From Gerris lacustris (taxonomy: Eukaryota; Arthropoda; Insecta; Hemiptera; Gerridae), in the NCBI GenBank assembly GCA_951217055.1, contig OX578279.1, positions 43,959,250 through 44,023,249 on the forward strand: a stretch of DNA of 64,000 nt. Reading direction: 5' to 3'. Below the pieces are notes generated by a model. That model saw only the letters and a list, made by a program, of their open reading frames with translations, was not told where the DNA came from and did no database searches. Shown piece by piece: positions 1 to 12,315 of this stretch. A program made the position numbers and the translations under genes. The first letter of the stretch is position 1; each line of letters begins with the position of its first letter.

Positions 1-902
1 TTGAGGGGGGTCATGACCCCTATTTCAAGTATTTGAATTTTCAACTTGAATCAACTAGAAGTTTTTGTTAAATGAAGTGGTTTATTTATAATAATAGTTG
101 TAAAGGAGAGGTGGGCTGGATTGAGGTAGATGTAAAATGTAGGGTGGTGAGCTAGGCACACCCACTCCACTTGACAAAGACAAAACATATAGTAGAAGAT
201 AATTTGCCAAATAAAAAGGATGATAGTTAACACTCCACAGATTTTATGTCTTATCCAGACAAGACATAAGAGAAGTCATTAAGTGTAAACTGACTTTATG
301 CCAGGATTACAACTAAAGACTTATCGTACCTATTGTCTAATCAGATAAAACTACGATGTTATTCATTTGGAGTAGACGTTTAACGAGGCCTTACTGTCTT
401 ATATTTAGTCCTCCATTTTTTTCTTTTTACATGCTAAGGGCGCTTTGAGAAAAGTAAACAGATTTAGTTAAAATTTTATATAAATGTTCCTTCTATCAAT
501 ACTCAGACCAAGTTTGTAGCACAGTAATAACCATCCTTGTGCTCTTACAAACATGAATGGGATGGTTAATATAATGACAAAAGGACTAGTGTAGACACAC
601 CCTCAAATTGTACGTCTTATCGTACATCTAGTCTGATCATTAGGTAAAAAAACCAGGCTTTGTACTCACATGCCACACATGGACCAGTAATCAAAACTCA
701 AAGGGCTTACACATATTGTATGGAATTCCCTCAGCATTTTGAGGTAAATGGGTGAACTTAAAATGAGAAGTGGTATCCGGTCTCGTAGATCCTGAGTCGC
801 CCACCAATAAAATAGTAGCATAAGAGCCATATTTGTGGGCGGTAGCACCAAAATCAGGAATTTAAAGTTTTAAAACCATCAAAAAAGAATTGTAACATAA
901 TA
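1..902. other. AT-rich intergenic DNA, no gene recognised
   Basis: This stretch has only short chance frames on both strands. A few degenerate repeats of TCTTATCGTAC-like words occur at about 250-640. Nothing codes for a recognisable protein. Confidence 0.5.
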
Positions 903-1108
903 TACGTGGTTTGATCAAAAAGTATCCGACCTCAATTTTTATTGGTCAAACAAAGGAAGCTGTGGGGGGTGGGGCTTGGTGTACAGTTGCAGGCATGCCT
1001 AGTGTGATTGCTCATTTTTTTACGTCTGTAATATGAGTCAGTCGGCAGAAGGCTATTAATTAGTGAGCCAGTGCGAGTGAGTGTTGTCGGATTGTTCTTT
1101 TTAACAAA

Positions 1109-1263
1109 ATGACAGAAAAAGTCGAGCAGTGTTACTGCATCAAATTTTGTTTTAAGCTTGGCGATTCTCAAATGGAAACAATCCGCAAGATTTAACAAGT
1201 GTTTGGGAACGAAGCGATGGGCGCTACACAAATAAATGAGTGGTACAACCGCTTCAAAGATGG
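1109..1263 (+). pseudogene. Mariner transposase N-terminus, left arm, broken
   Basis: From ATG it reads MTEKVEQCYCIKFCFKLGDS, QMETIRKI, then a stop, then QVFGNEAMGATQI-EWYNRFKDG. This is the HTH_48-type N-terminal DNA-binding region of mariner transposases. It ends where the arm meets the spacer and does not reach the DDD domain. The same stop is present in the right arm. Confidence 0.8.
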
Positions 1264-1264
1264 C

Positions 1265-1642
1265 CGCTCAATTGTTAGCAATTTTGGCACAAACTTGGCT
1301 GAAACCCTCCTGAGGACCAAGTCGTCAGTCAAAATGGATTGAATGGACCCAAAACTAATGTTCACCTCGTCTACAAGTTCTCTGAACGTCATTCGGCGAT
1401 TCTGCATCACCAAGTTCCTTACTTGTTCAATGACAGCTTCATTACGGGATGCTGCCAGACTGAGCTTCACTCTCCATGGATAAGCAGCCATCTTTGAAGC
1501 GGTTGTACCACTCCTTTATTTGTGTGGTGCCCATCACTTTGTTCCCAAACACTTGTTAAATCTTGCGGATTGTTTCCATTTGAGAATTGCCAAGCTTAAA
1601 ACAAAATTTGATGCAGTAACGTTGTTCGACTTTTTCTGTCAT
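1265..1642 (-). pseudogene. Mariner transposase N-terminus, right arm, extended and broken
   Basis: Reading leftward from 1642, it matches the left arm (MTEKVEQ, CIKFCFKLGNS, RKI-stop-QVFGN) and then continues further into the second helix-turn-helix: EAVIEQVRNLVMQNRRMTFR, ELVDEVNISFGSIQSILTDD, LVLRRVSAKFVPKLLT. This is the linker part of a mariner transposase ahead of the missing catalytic domain. It contains a stop and frame changes, so no protein is made. Confidence 0.8.
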
Positions 1643-1849
1643 TTTGTCAGAATGAACAATCCGACAACACTCACTCGCACTGGCTCACTAATTAATAGCC
1701 TACCGCCGACTGACTTGTGTAACAGACATACAAAAAAATGAGCATTCACACTAGGCATGCCTGCAATAGCACACTAATTCCCGCCCCCACAGCTTCCTTT
1801 GTTTGACCAATAAAAATTAAGGTCGGATACTTTTTGATCACACCACATA

Positions 1850-3488
1850 CTTGCTGCAAACACAAGAAAATTATAAATAAAAAGATATGGAACAGGATCT
1901 AAAAGAAAATAAAATATTTCAGTCTAAATTTATTCAATTAACACATGTATTACTATTATTTTTTTGCTGGATATAAATATTACATCCAAATGCTTATTTT
2001 TTTTTTACTTCAATCATTGCTATTGTCAATGCAATTTAAGCCTTCATTTACATGGTAGGACAATGTTTTTTGTTTTTTAAATATTTTTTATGGTTACATA
2101 ATCATAATAATATGAAGGGAAGGTATTTGTGGGGGAAGTGTATATTACTGATATATAAAAGTTGTTTTTCAGTAGAAAAAAACACATAAGTTTGTTTCTT
2201 TAATATCTACATCAAAATGCACATATATTTATATTTTTTTTTTCAACATATAATACAATTATTATTATTTTAATTTTCAGTTTTAATTGACAAAAAAATA
2301 AAATGGAAAAAGTTAAAGTGAAAAGATATAATGAGAGAAAATGTTTACAGAGAAAGAAAATTTGGAAGTTTAAACAGTTCAGAAAAAGTAAAATAAAGAT
2401 ATTAACCAGTGGAAGCTCATCTTTAAATTATTTAATTTTTTTTTTTTTAATGATAAAAAAGTTGGGTTTTCATTAAAAACATTTAGTTTCATGTTGTATT
2501 TGAGTATTATTATAATAATACAAATAAGTCGAATCAAGCTGCTAAAGAAAAAGAGCTCGAAAATTTGGGTTATATTGTTAGTGAGGGGAGCATTAAAAGT
2601 CCAAAGGGGCGCAGGGTTGCCGACCTCCGCTCAACAGTATACTTAAAAGAATCTATATGTCCTCATGACGTATAGATTATATATATGTCTTCATGTAAGT
2701 AATCTATGAAAAACAGCCAATTATGATACTAAGTTAAGTGAAAATTAAATACTATAATTATCCTTGTAAAGACTAAGTGAGTTCTAGCTCATCTGATCTG
2801 TTGAAAGAGCACTCTACTGAATAAACTAAAGTATTAAGTTAAACATAAAAAAATAAATGAGTATCAATGTTTCCAGTGTCGTTCTGCCAAATCTAAAAGG
2901 CCCTTTTCAGGATAAGTGAAGATTAAGTATGCAGCGTAATTACAGTCATAATTTTAAACCCATTTAGCTGAACCAACTATGCCAAGAGAAGAAACCAAAC
3001 CATCATAATTTGGTGAAAAACTGATAAAATAAGACAAATAGTTCTGAATCCCAGTAGATAAAATAACACAAATATATTGTATTTCCTACTCATTAATTTG
3101 AGGAGTAAAAGATATTTTTAATATCAGTTCTTGTAATATCCTATTACATACCTACAAGAGCTTGAATGCATGAGTTTTAATACTATTACACAATAATATT
3201 ATATAGATTACATTTTATTCAATATATGAAAAAGTGATGTAATAAAAATGGATATTTTAAAAGAATGTGTTTTTTAACACCCACTCTCCTCTTTTAGGTA
3301 AAGTATTCTAAAATAAAATAAGTAATATAAAGCAACAAAAAGAAGTTCTGACTTCCTCCTTTATAAGAATTGATTATTAATGTAATATTCCAATAAATAA
3401 CCAATTATCATAATACTTATGAGGTAAAAAGAATGAGCCACCACAGGTAATAGAACGTTTTTTTTTTATAACAGTTACATAACAATAA
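1850..3488. other. AT-rich DNA, no gene; short unplaced repeat fragment
   Basis: Mostly A/T homopolymer-rich sequence. A slightly GC-richer piece at about 2535-2640 looks like a foreign repeat fragment but could not be assigned. A tRNA-A-box-like stretch at about 2785-2815 is too poor to call. Confidence 0.5.
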
Positions 3489-3769
3489 GGCCGATCGGCC
3501 ACCAGAAGCTGAGCTGAGCGGAGCGGAGCGGAGTTGACTCAGCTTGTGAAATCGAATCCCATTGTTTTAAATGTAAGGGTGGCCACCGGTTGCGGAGCGG
3601 AGCGGAGCTGAGCGGAGCTGAGCCTAGCGACGCATCTCGACTCAGCTTTGACGGTCGGTTTTGAAAGCTGACTCCGCTTCCCCCTCCACCCACCGCAATA
3701 ATATTATTAAAAAATTAAATGAATAAACTTTTTATTAATGGATTAATACACTCTTGTAGATAAATGAAC

Positions 3770-4498
3770 GAGAGATTAGCTGGCTAATATAGTGTAGAAA
3801 ATCACTATTTTATTTGAGAAACGTTTTGACCAATTATTAATGTCATCTTCAGTCTTGTTTTATTCTAAAATTCAAACAAGCATAATATATAACATTAAAT
3901 TAAAGTAATTATAATTATTCATTAAAAATTTTGACATATATTTCTAATTCTACTGAAATCAAGTTTTAATTAAGACTTGCATTCAGTAAAAAATATACTT
4001 ACATACGTCATTATTGTTTCATTATATAATATACTATCTCCATAAGAGAGGGCCTAAAATTAAAAAGTTTAAGTGGCACGTTGGTATAACATACTCACAT
4101 CGAAATAACCAGTAAATGTTAATATGTATAAATAGAATTAAAACATCAAACAAAACTAGTAACAATTTATAACATTCTAAAAAATATATAATAATAACTA
4201 AAAAGACAATTATCAAAAAGCTGTATACATGTGATCTTTATAACAACTATTCAACGAGGAGATTCATCTTATTATACAGTGGTTCTTAATTAAAACTTGA
4301 TTTCAGTGGGATTAAGGATATGCCAAAATTTATAATGAATAATTATAATTACCTTGAATTAATTTTATATATATATGTTTGTTTGAATTTTTTAATAAAA
4401 CAAGACTGAAGATGACATTAATAATTGGTCGAAACGTTTCTCAAATGAAATAGTGATTTTCTGTATTTTCTCTACCTTAATAGCCATCTAATCTCTCT
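3770..4498. mobile_element. Foldback nested in the Harbinger element
   Basis: Two inverted arms of about 210 bases (3770-3982 and 4285-4498) share AGAGATTAG-type ends, a block with CTGAAGATGACATTAATAAT followed by GGTCGAAACG, and an AT-rich inner block. The CTGAAGATGAC...GGTCGAAACG arrangement recalls motifs seen in Penelope-like terminal regions, but no Penelope protein is present. No target duplication was evident. Confidence 0.6.
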
Positions 4499-4579
4499 TT
4501 TAATAATATAATGTGAAGGAAAATAAATAAAGTATAAAAAAAAGTAATCAGTGTTGGCTTATTTAAAAAAAAGGTTTTA

Positions 4580-4832
4580 ATTCAGCTGTTACAGCTCTCC
4601 GATAGTTTGTATCACCACCCGTTATATCATCTCTTATCTTATTTAGAAGTTCATTAAACTGAGGGCTATTCACACGGAAATAGTCCTTAAACTGTTCGTG
4701 GTTTATATCGTGAAAAAAGGTGTAAAATTCCCCGAATTCATACCTTTTTCTAAGATAGAAAATTTCCCAATCTTTCTTATAAGCTGGTGATGCGACACAA
4801 GCTGCAAGGGAAAACTCGGTTTCAGAATCCTA
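4580..4832 (-). pseudogene. Harbinger transposase N-terminal fragment
   Basis: One open minus-strand frame reads DSETEFSLAACVASPAYKKD, WEIFYLRKRYEFGEFYTFFH, DINHEQFKDYFRVNSPQFNE, LLNKIRDDITGGDTNYRRAV. The pattern F-yFRmsp-qF--LL--I---I---DTN-R-A is the well-known start of the HARBI1-type transposase before the catalytic DDE domain. The catalytic part is missing, replaced by the nested foldback and terminal repeats. It confirms the family assignment of the surrounding element. Confidence 0.72.
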
Positions 4833-5059
4833 AACAATAGTTATCCTAATAGAAGAATCCTAATAATAGTTCTCGTTGAGTTGACATTTTTGGGTGGACT
4901 AGCTTAGTTCACGCAAACGAACACAGAGCGGAGTCAGCTAGACTCCGCTACAGTCAGCTAGACTCCGCTCCGCTTCCGGTTGCCACACCCCTTGGACTCA
5001 ACTACACTCAGCTACACTCCGCTCAGCTCCGCTCAGCTTCTGGTGGCCGATCGGCCTAA

Positions 5060-6078
5060 GCTTTTCAGAGTACAAAGGTAAGGCAGGAATTCTATCAGTT
5101 GTTAAAACAATTGTATTTTATTTAAAAACCCCCAACCATAATATAGATTAGAATTTTTTTTCTCATATTTTAAATATTTTTATAACAGCTCTAAAGTTTT
5201 AAAATAGTTGTAGTTAAAAAAAACTGAAAATTTTACTTTATAATTTGTTCCTTAATTTTATGAGCTGATATGGAAAGGCACCGCATAATAATGTTTAGCT
5301 GAATAATATTTCACTTTTTTGTTTTTATTTAGGGTGCATTCACATGAAATGCTTCATGAAATTCTATTTAAAGAGTTTTATATAACTATTTTATTTATTT
5401 ATTATTGTTTTATTTTTTATAATTTCAATTTTAAAATAATATTTTTTATTTTTTTATTTTTATTGTTGGTACAACCAATCGATGTTATAGTTAGATACAA
5501 GAAATAAATAATTACAATAAAGAAATATTTGTTTGTCTTACTCTAGTGGTACATTTTTTATTACTATTACTTGTTGTAAGAATATGAGGTATTATTTTTT
5601 TTGTTAATATATAATTTTTATTATTAAAGAAAGCTTTTATTTAAAAAAAAAAAAAAAAAATGTTCGTCAAATTTTTCTTAAGATTATTGTGTTTCATTTT
5701 ATATATAAAAAAGTTATTCCTTTGAATTTTTTAAAATTTTATTTAAAGATAAATAATTTTACAATTTAATTAAAGTGAGAGGTAGAAATATATAATTTAC
5801 AAATGAATTTGATAAAAAGACTAAGGTGATTCCCTGGAGCTAAGTCCAAACTTTTAGTATATCATGTGGTTTGATTCCCAGAAAAATTAGAGAACTTATA
5901 AACTAATAGTCATTTCAAATAAATGTGCTAAGCAATCTGTCCTTATACCTATAATGATGTATGTAAATTTGTTAAATATACATTTGTTTATTATTATTAT
6001 TTTTTGCTTTCATGTAGGGTGGGTTAGGAAAATAATAAAAATGCTATTTTAGCATATAATAGCATACATGCCTAATAA
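5060..6078. other. AT-rich intergenic DNA, nothing recognised
   Basis: Very AT-rich with a poly-A run near 5641-5660. The open frame at 5319-5507 is phenylalanine/isoleucine-rich low complexity and is not supported as a gene. Confidence 0.5.
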
Positions 6079-6086
6079 CTAATAAC

Positions 6087-6589
6087 CAGAGACCTTCAAA
6101 TGCCTTTTTGCCATGGCGCCATACTAAAATACCACATTTTGCCTATTTTTCGGTATAAAGCCACATTTTGCCGATTTTCGGTAAAATGCCACACTTTGTG
6201 CCACATTTTGCCTTATTTGGGCCAAGTTCTGAGAAAAAAAATAGAAATATTCTAATATTCTAAGGGGTTCTGCTACAACCCATAAAACCAGGTAAGATAC
6301 GCCCTTGCAGGGCAGGATTCCCCAAGTGACGTGGATTCCTATCTTAGGGTAGTGACACACTTTGTCATTCGGGTAGCGCCACTCGAGTGGTGCTTCCCAA
6401 TCACCAATGAGAATAGAATGCAACTTACCACACGAGGTGAGCACTACCCGGGCACACCCGGGAAAAGTTGAAAATTAAATGCCACATTAGCTAAAATAAA
6501 TGCCACATTTGGCCAAAATAAGTGCCATATTGCCACACTTTTTAGTGCCACATTTCATAAAAATAAATGCTACATTTTGAAGGTCTCTG
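6087..6589. mobile_element. hAT MITE with exact 8-bp duplication CTAATAAC
   Basis: The ends are CAGAGACCTTCAAATG and, inverted at the right, CAGAGACCTTCAAAATG, flanked by CTAATAAC at 6079-6086 and 6590-6597. An 8-bp duplication and CAG ends fit hAT. The flanks inside are tandem GCCACATTTTGCC-like units in both arms. The centre (about 6255-6470) is GC-richer and unrelated, possibly captured sequence. Confidence 0.85.
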
Positions 6590-7564
6590 CTAATAACATA
6601 CAAAACTCTAAAAAGTACTTGGATGCAAGTACTTCCCTGTGATTTTTTTTTTTTTTTTTTAACCAAGATTATAATTTGTGTTTAGACTTTCTTCCAGGAA
6701 GAGCCCTTAAAGTCTCTAGATGGAATGAACCTTACTTTATATATTTTAAGTTTTTTGTGGCAGCTGATTACAAAAACTTCAAAAAGCAAAATAAAAGGAA
6801 TGGAGAGTGCATTCACTTTCTTACACTGAATAAAGACAATTTTCATTAACTTTAATCACCTTCAATAATTTTTTTTTTTTCTTAAAGTATTGACACAAGT
6901 ATTCCTTTGTAAGTGTTTTTCTTTACAACTATGGAAAGGCTCTACCCCAATGATTTGCAATTCCTTGCAAAAATACTGGAATTGACAAATTAAACAGTAA
7001 TTGGAGACGTCTTACATAATAAACAATTATTCAAATTATTGGATAAATAACGACCTCTCAGACTTTATTAAATTAAAAATTAAATACATTCAAATAATTA
7101 TTACTTTCTGCTTAAGAGCAATAGGTATGTCTACAAGCAGGAAACTTACAAATACAGAAAATATCTGTTTTATAAATATCTTAGTATTTTTGAAGTGAAA
7201 AAAAAATAATAATAATAATAGCTATGGAGCAATCATGTAGGTAAGGAGAGAGATCACATTAAATATTCTTATTTTATCATTTAATTCATCCAAAATAACG
7301 AAGATATCTGCTAATAATTACTCATAGAGACGCAAAAAAGTTCAATTTGTGATACACATAGCTTTCTCACAATCCTAGTATTATTAGATGAATGATCACA
7401 CGGTTCATCAGTGGGGCCATACTTATTTTAAAACAATATTAAATTGTCATAGACGGTTGAAATTATTATGAGACCATCTCTGGGTTACTTTCGATAAACC
7501 CTCTAAATTTTTTTTAAATCAAAAAATACTTTTCAAGATATAGGTATGTATTAATAAAAAATGT

Positions 7565-7850
7565 TTGTGCGCATGCGGAAGGAAGCAATAGATTGTCAAA
7601 ATTAATATGAGACCAATAATGGTCTAATTATGACCTACCCTCCATATTTCATTTAAAATCAGAAGAGTTGTTTTTTAAGATATCATGGTTTGCAAAAATG
7701 TGACAACAGACACAAGTCCAAAAATGTTCACTAATGTCTGAAACGGATTTCTATCCAAAACTTTAAGAATTTGGAGACAACAAATGTTTTATTCAGAATG
7801 ATCAAAAGGCTTCCATTACCTTGGGTAAGCTCGGAAGCAATTACGATTAT
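7565..7850 (+). repeat. Dispersed repeat family R1, copy 1
   Basis: It contains GACCAATAATGG, CTGAAACGGATTTCTATCC and ends with GGTAAGCTCGGAAGCAA. Copies with the same order of blocks occur at 22403-22617, 38722-38960 and 58770-59046 on this strand, and inverted at 22723-22870, 27960-28080 and (short) 41407-41440. No coding potential was seen; it behaves as a transposon end or untranslated region. Confidence 0.75.
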
Positions 7851-7927
7851 CTGGTACAAGAAATTTAATATATAAAAATATACCCTTATAATTCAATTAA
7901 GTGACATTTAAGGTTATTAGCTAGAGT

Positions 7928-8108
7928 CAGTGGCATAGCTAGGGCATTGGGGGCCCCCCGCAATAAATTTTTGGGGGCCCCTTGCCAAACAAAAATTGAT
8001 GAGCAAAAAAAAAAACCTCTTGCGTTTAGAACTGGGGGGCCCCCCTTGTCGTTGTTTTGGGGGCCCTCCCGCAATGCGAGCCTGTGCGGGCCCATAGTTA
8101 CGCCACTG
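7928..8108. mobile_element. Short hAT MITE with exact 8-bp duplication GCTAGAGT
   Basis: A 181-bp element with ends CAGTGGCATAGCTAGG and, inverted, CAGTGGCGTAACTATGG, flanked by GCTAGAGT at 7920-7927 and 8109-8116. The interior is a set of GGGGGCCCC-type repeats, in sharp contrast to the surrounding AT-rich DNA. There is no coding region; the open frames on both strands come from the palindromic GC-rich interior. Confidence 0.92.
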
Positions 8109-8116
8109 GCTAGAGT

Positions 8117-11100
8117 TAATCAGATCTCAATATGATCTCTCTTCCTTAAACACAAATTGCATTATAGTTAGTGGTGAATTTTTATTAGTTGCTCAATCAG
8201 TAGAAAAGATCTGTTTTAGTCAGAGCAAAATGCAATGATGCATGGTTTTTATCGTTTTCTTTCTGACCCAAGATTTAATTTTGTTTTCAGTGTTTATTTC
8301 CAATTTTGGTTATATGTAGTTGTTTCTTATACAAATTAAGAAGATATGATGGCTATTAACAAAATAAATGTATTTCCATTATTAATGGACCTACTAACAA
8401 GTCTATTTGAACACCCACAGACCCGTAATGGGAACCAAGAGATGGTAAGTTACATTTATTAATAAAACAAGGGAGCTCAACCTCCAGTTTGCCAATTGCT
8501 TTCCTCAATTGTGAGGAAGCACATATTTTTTTAAAAAAAATATAGAACACAACTTTCCTGTACTTAAAACAATTATAACTATTGCAATACTTTCCTTTTA
8601 ATTATGAGTGTGAGTTACTAGACTTAATATTTATGATAAACAATTTTTGACCAAGATTATAGTTTAAATTTAAATTCTCAAAGGTAAAACTGAACCACTT
8701 TAGAAAAAAAAAAAACACGAAAAAGGATTTATTTTAAGAGAGCAACTAACTTAAGCTTTACCCAAATAACAGTATAACATATGAAAATTTGATTTATTAT
8801 ATTATGTAAATGGCTGCTCAAAGCAATTTAGAAATATACATTATACATATTTATACTTATAATAAGACTGACTTTCACTTATTTATTTCTTTCTTAATAA
8901 TTGCTTTAACTTGACAGTAAACTGCACTATATTATTAATTTTCTTTTAAAAATAATTTTAATAAAAAATATTGCTATAGACCAATCTTAAATTTTAGTTA
9001 ACAGAGAGAAAAATACACTACTAACAATAAATAAATTCAACTATTAATTTATATAAACCTATACAATTTATATATTTATATTTTTAAATATATATTACAT
9101 TTTAATAAGGAAATAAACATGAAATTAAATACATTGTACTCTATATACACTTAAAAAGAGGGGAGAAAATATGTTTTTAAGAAAATTTACAATTTGAAGA
9201 TGGTCATAATTTTTTTGATATCAGTGTTTTAATGAGACCTGGTACATATAAGTTGTCAGATTTTATTCTTATGTAAATAATAAAATAATAATTACTAGTA
9301 ATATATCTAAAAGGAAACAATCTAGATAAATATAATCTCAAAATTATTAGTGATGAATATAAATATTTAATATAATTCTAAAAAGGGCATTGTAAATTAT
9401 TATTTTAATTTAACATATATCACTATATAGTTATTTAAATTTTTTTATCATTCAAAATGAAAGGCTGGTCATGAATTTAATATTAATCAGGATAAAAAGA
9501 AAAATAAACATTGTCTTTTAACATTTAAATACAAAATTGTTAAATAAAGATTAATTAAGTAAAAATTAAAATAAGAAGAGGAGCTCTAAATATAATTTAT
9601 CTAAAGTCTAGCACTTCTAAGAAAAAAAAATTAACTTTTCCACTCAATTAAGAATTTGTTGCTGATAAGTTACAAATTTTTATTATCCTTTTTTTAATAT
9701 TCAGAATAAAAAAATCCTTAAAGCAACTTTAAAGTCATCTGATGAACCACTGACACCTTTAAATTATATTTTCAGGTAGTCATTTTTCAAATTGAATTAA
9801 TATTAGTGAATAACCATTTAGCATTTTACATTTTTAACCTTAAATTGGTAATAACTCATTATTTTTGTGGTATTCTTATTATTTTTTCCCTTAATGCATC
9901 TTAAATTGATCCATAGCTTGTGTTAAGCGAGATCAAGGATTTTTTTTGGGAGAAAAATAAATTTGAACCATTTGACCAGTGCCAAACAGCAAATTGAATT
10001 TAAATTAAAACACATATTATTTCCTTTCATACTGCTTGAATTGTTTCTCACGTATTTTAATCTTGAAATTGTAACAATATAGGATTTGTAATGAAGATTG
10101 CGACTGAAGAGGGTTTTGAAGTCTACATTTCGCTTTTATTATTGGACGAGTTTTCAGGGTTGTAAAGCATTGAGATATTGACTAAAATCAACCAAAGACT
10201 TGAGTTCATCAAGCAAAACACTTTATTTTATTGTTAATTCAAGCCTACCTCATAATCATTATCCTTAATTCTTAATAGTGCTTCCAGCAAAGTGAGCGAA
10301 AATGAGATAATTTTAAAGGTGAAGTTTATTTTTTTATGTGTTTCTTAAGATGTTATCTTTATGAGAACAACCTAAATTGCCTTGATTATCCTTGCTCTAA
10401 AATGATCACAGGGAATTATAATATTATTTTAATTAATTGTAAATTATTGCTGAATAGTTGCAAATATTTTGTAATAAATCAATCAATATTTAATAGTTAT
10501 TACTATTAGTAAAGGATGAAGAGACAAATATTATAGGTGGTGAGTTTGTGAGAAATTAGGGTAAAAGGGACTAGTGATATTAACATACCACAATACATAC
10601 AGGGAGTGATAATGACCCTATTAAATATATTTCACTATTTATTTATGATTTATATCGGTAGAAGTTATTACCTCTACAAGTGTAATACTAAAAGGAACTA
10701 TTCACAAATGTTAACAGAAAAGCAAATTAATGCAATAATTATGTTGACTATTAATGAATCATGTAAGATTCAGCCAATTAATTATAAAAATACATTAATA
10801 AAGTTTAATTCTATAATCGAATCTCTGAAGATCCAGTCAATTAATTATAATAACAAAAAAGAGATAAAAACTAAACATATACCTCATAGTGGGTACATTA
10901 TTACATTGTTACATTTCAATAATTATATAATTCTTTAAAAATTGCTGAACAAAAATCTAAAATGTTCTCCATTGCTATAAATAATTTCTTTCCATGGCCC
11001 TAAACTTGTTTACATAAAAAGCGTAGATTCTTTGAAATAAGAACTTTATCACTATTTCTATGGGCTATTGTCCATTGTTTACATATTTTACTTAATTATA

Positions 11101-11565
11101 ATTAATTTATTATAAAAATAAAGGAAGAAGAAGAAAAAATTGAAACTAATACATAAAAAGGGATGTATCATACTACAAATTTACAAAAAAGTAGTAAATT
11201 ATAGATAAAATAAAAGCTTAATAGTAATTAGACAATAACCTGATAGTATGAAACTGTAATAATTACATTTTGTACTTAAATCAGTTGTTAATTAGAATCA
11301 CTTATTATGAGTGCAAGCACATTGTATAATTGGTGCGAATGGTATATTTCATTGATTACAAGTGAATATGCTTAAAGGACCTGAGATTATGTAAAATAAA
11401 ATAAAATGTTTTGATATATTTATTTAAAACCATTTTCAAAGCATTTACCTCAAAATTTATTTTTACCACCTTATTAATTCTATATGAACCCAATAAATAC
11501 TTATATTTTCAAATAAAATCAGAAGTGTATGGTTTATCACTAATCTACAATAGCATATATGTTAC
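8117..11565. other. 3.4 kb of AT-rich intergenic DNA, nothing recognised
   Basis: Long A/T tracts throughout. A 110-codon frame at 10606-10938 is dominated by Ile, Asn, Tyr and Lys, has no family signal, and is judged to be chance in AT-rich DNA. Confidence 0.5.
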
Positions 11566-11569
11566 ATTT

Positions 11570-11681
11570 GAGGAGCCTAGTATCAAAGAAAGACATTCGA
11601 CATTTTTTCCGAATTTCAGTTATCGATTGTTTCTTATAGATGTTTTTAGTGCTCTTGTCCGTCTTTGATACTAAGCTCCTC
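11570..11681. mobile_element. 112-bp MITE
   Basis: The ends GAGGAGCCTAGTATCAAAGA and, inverted, GAGGAGCTTAGTATCAAAGA are nearly identical over more than 20 bases. The 4-bp word ATTT flanks both sides (11566-11569, 11682-11685). Family not assigned. Confidence 0.75.
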
Positions 11682-11715
11682 ATTTAATGATTATTAAAAT
11701 AATTGTGAATGTTAT

Positions 11716-11928
11716 GGCCCCTACACACCAATTCCAATCCAATCTATACCAACCTCTGATTTAAGAAAGAAGGACTACTAGGCACACTGTCTGAGGTGGG
11801 GAAGTCTCCTAAGTTGGTTAGTTGGGTGGTCGAGAACTTCCTGTCTTCCTAACAGGACCAATAGTTTTCCGTTTTTATCCTACATTTAGGACACACATTT
11901 GGATCCGATTGGAAGGTGTGTAGGGCCC
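11716..11928. mobile_element. 213-bp MITE with GGCCCCTACACACC ends
   Basis: The left end GGCCCCTACACACC and the inverted right end GGGCCCTACACACC match at 13 of 14 bases. No clean duplication was found. A similar end type (GGGCCTCATACAT) bounds another MITE at 36918-37148, suggesting a family. Confidence 0.65.
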
Positions 11929-12315
11929 TTTAAACAAAATATGTTTTTGTGAATTGATAACCAATTTTTTTTTTCATTAAATTTTATTTAGTTTTGGTAA
12001 GTTACAAAAATTCTCAATCAAAATAAATAACTAAATAATATTCATAGGTAACCAACTATTGACAATCTCTAGGCAATATTTTTGACACATCCCTATATGT
12101 GATTTGATATATGAAGGAAAATTTAAGACATCTACATCAGCAAAATAAATATTCCTCAGAAGAAGTTCCACCAGAAACTGTTAATCTTACATCGAATCAT
12201 AAAATAACTAAAAAGCAATTATTGTCAATACCACAAATTATTAAAGATCAATCCACATTTACCTCACATCATATAAATAAAAACTTGATAAACAAAACAC
12301 TCCACTATAACTAAA

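Larger units (their letters stand above)
905..1847. mobile_element. Palindromic mariner derivative: two inverted 5' ends, TA duplication
   Basis: The two ends are inverted copies: CGTGGTTTGATCAAAAAGTA on the left and a near-identical sequence on the opposite strand at the right. Each is flanked by TA (903-904 and 1848-1849), the target of mariner elements. The similarity continues for about 350 bases on each arm (905-1262 and 1494-1847), so both arms carry the 5' UTR and the start of a mariner transposase reading toward the centre. The catalytic domain and true 3' end are absent. The structure would fold into a long hairpin. Confidence 0.85.
3489..5056. mobile_element. Harbinger (PIF) family element, non-autonomous
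   Basis: The inverted ends are GGCCGATCGGCCACCAGAAG on the left and its complement on the right, flanked by the 3-bp duplication TAA (3486-3488, 5057-5059), as expected for PIF/Harbinger. Subterminal regions are made of GAGCGGAGC-type short repeats on both sides. A minus-strand fragment of a HARBI1-like transposase lies at 4580-4832. A separate foldback is nested at about 3770-4498. Confidence 0.85.

Noticed and set aside
5319..5507. 62-codon hydrophobic frame
   Set aside because: Phe/Ile-rich low-complexity translation of T-rich DNA.
10606..10938. 110-codon open frame
   Set aside because: Composition is that of AT-rich DNA (Ile, Asn, Tyr, Lys), no domain, no splice or promoter context.
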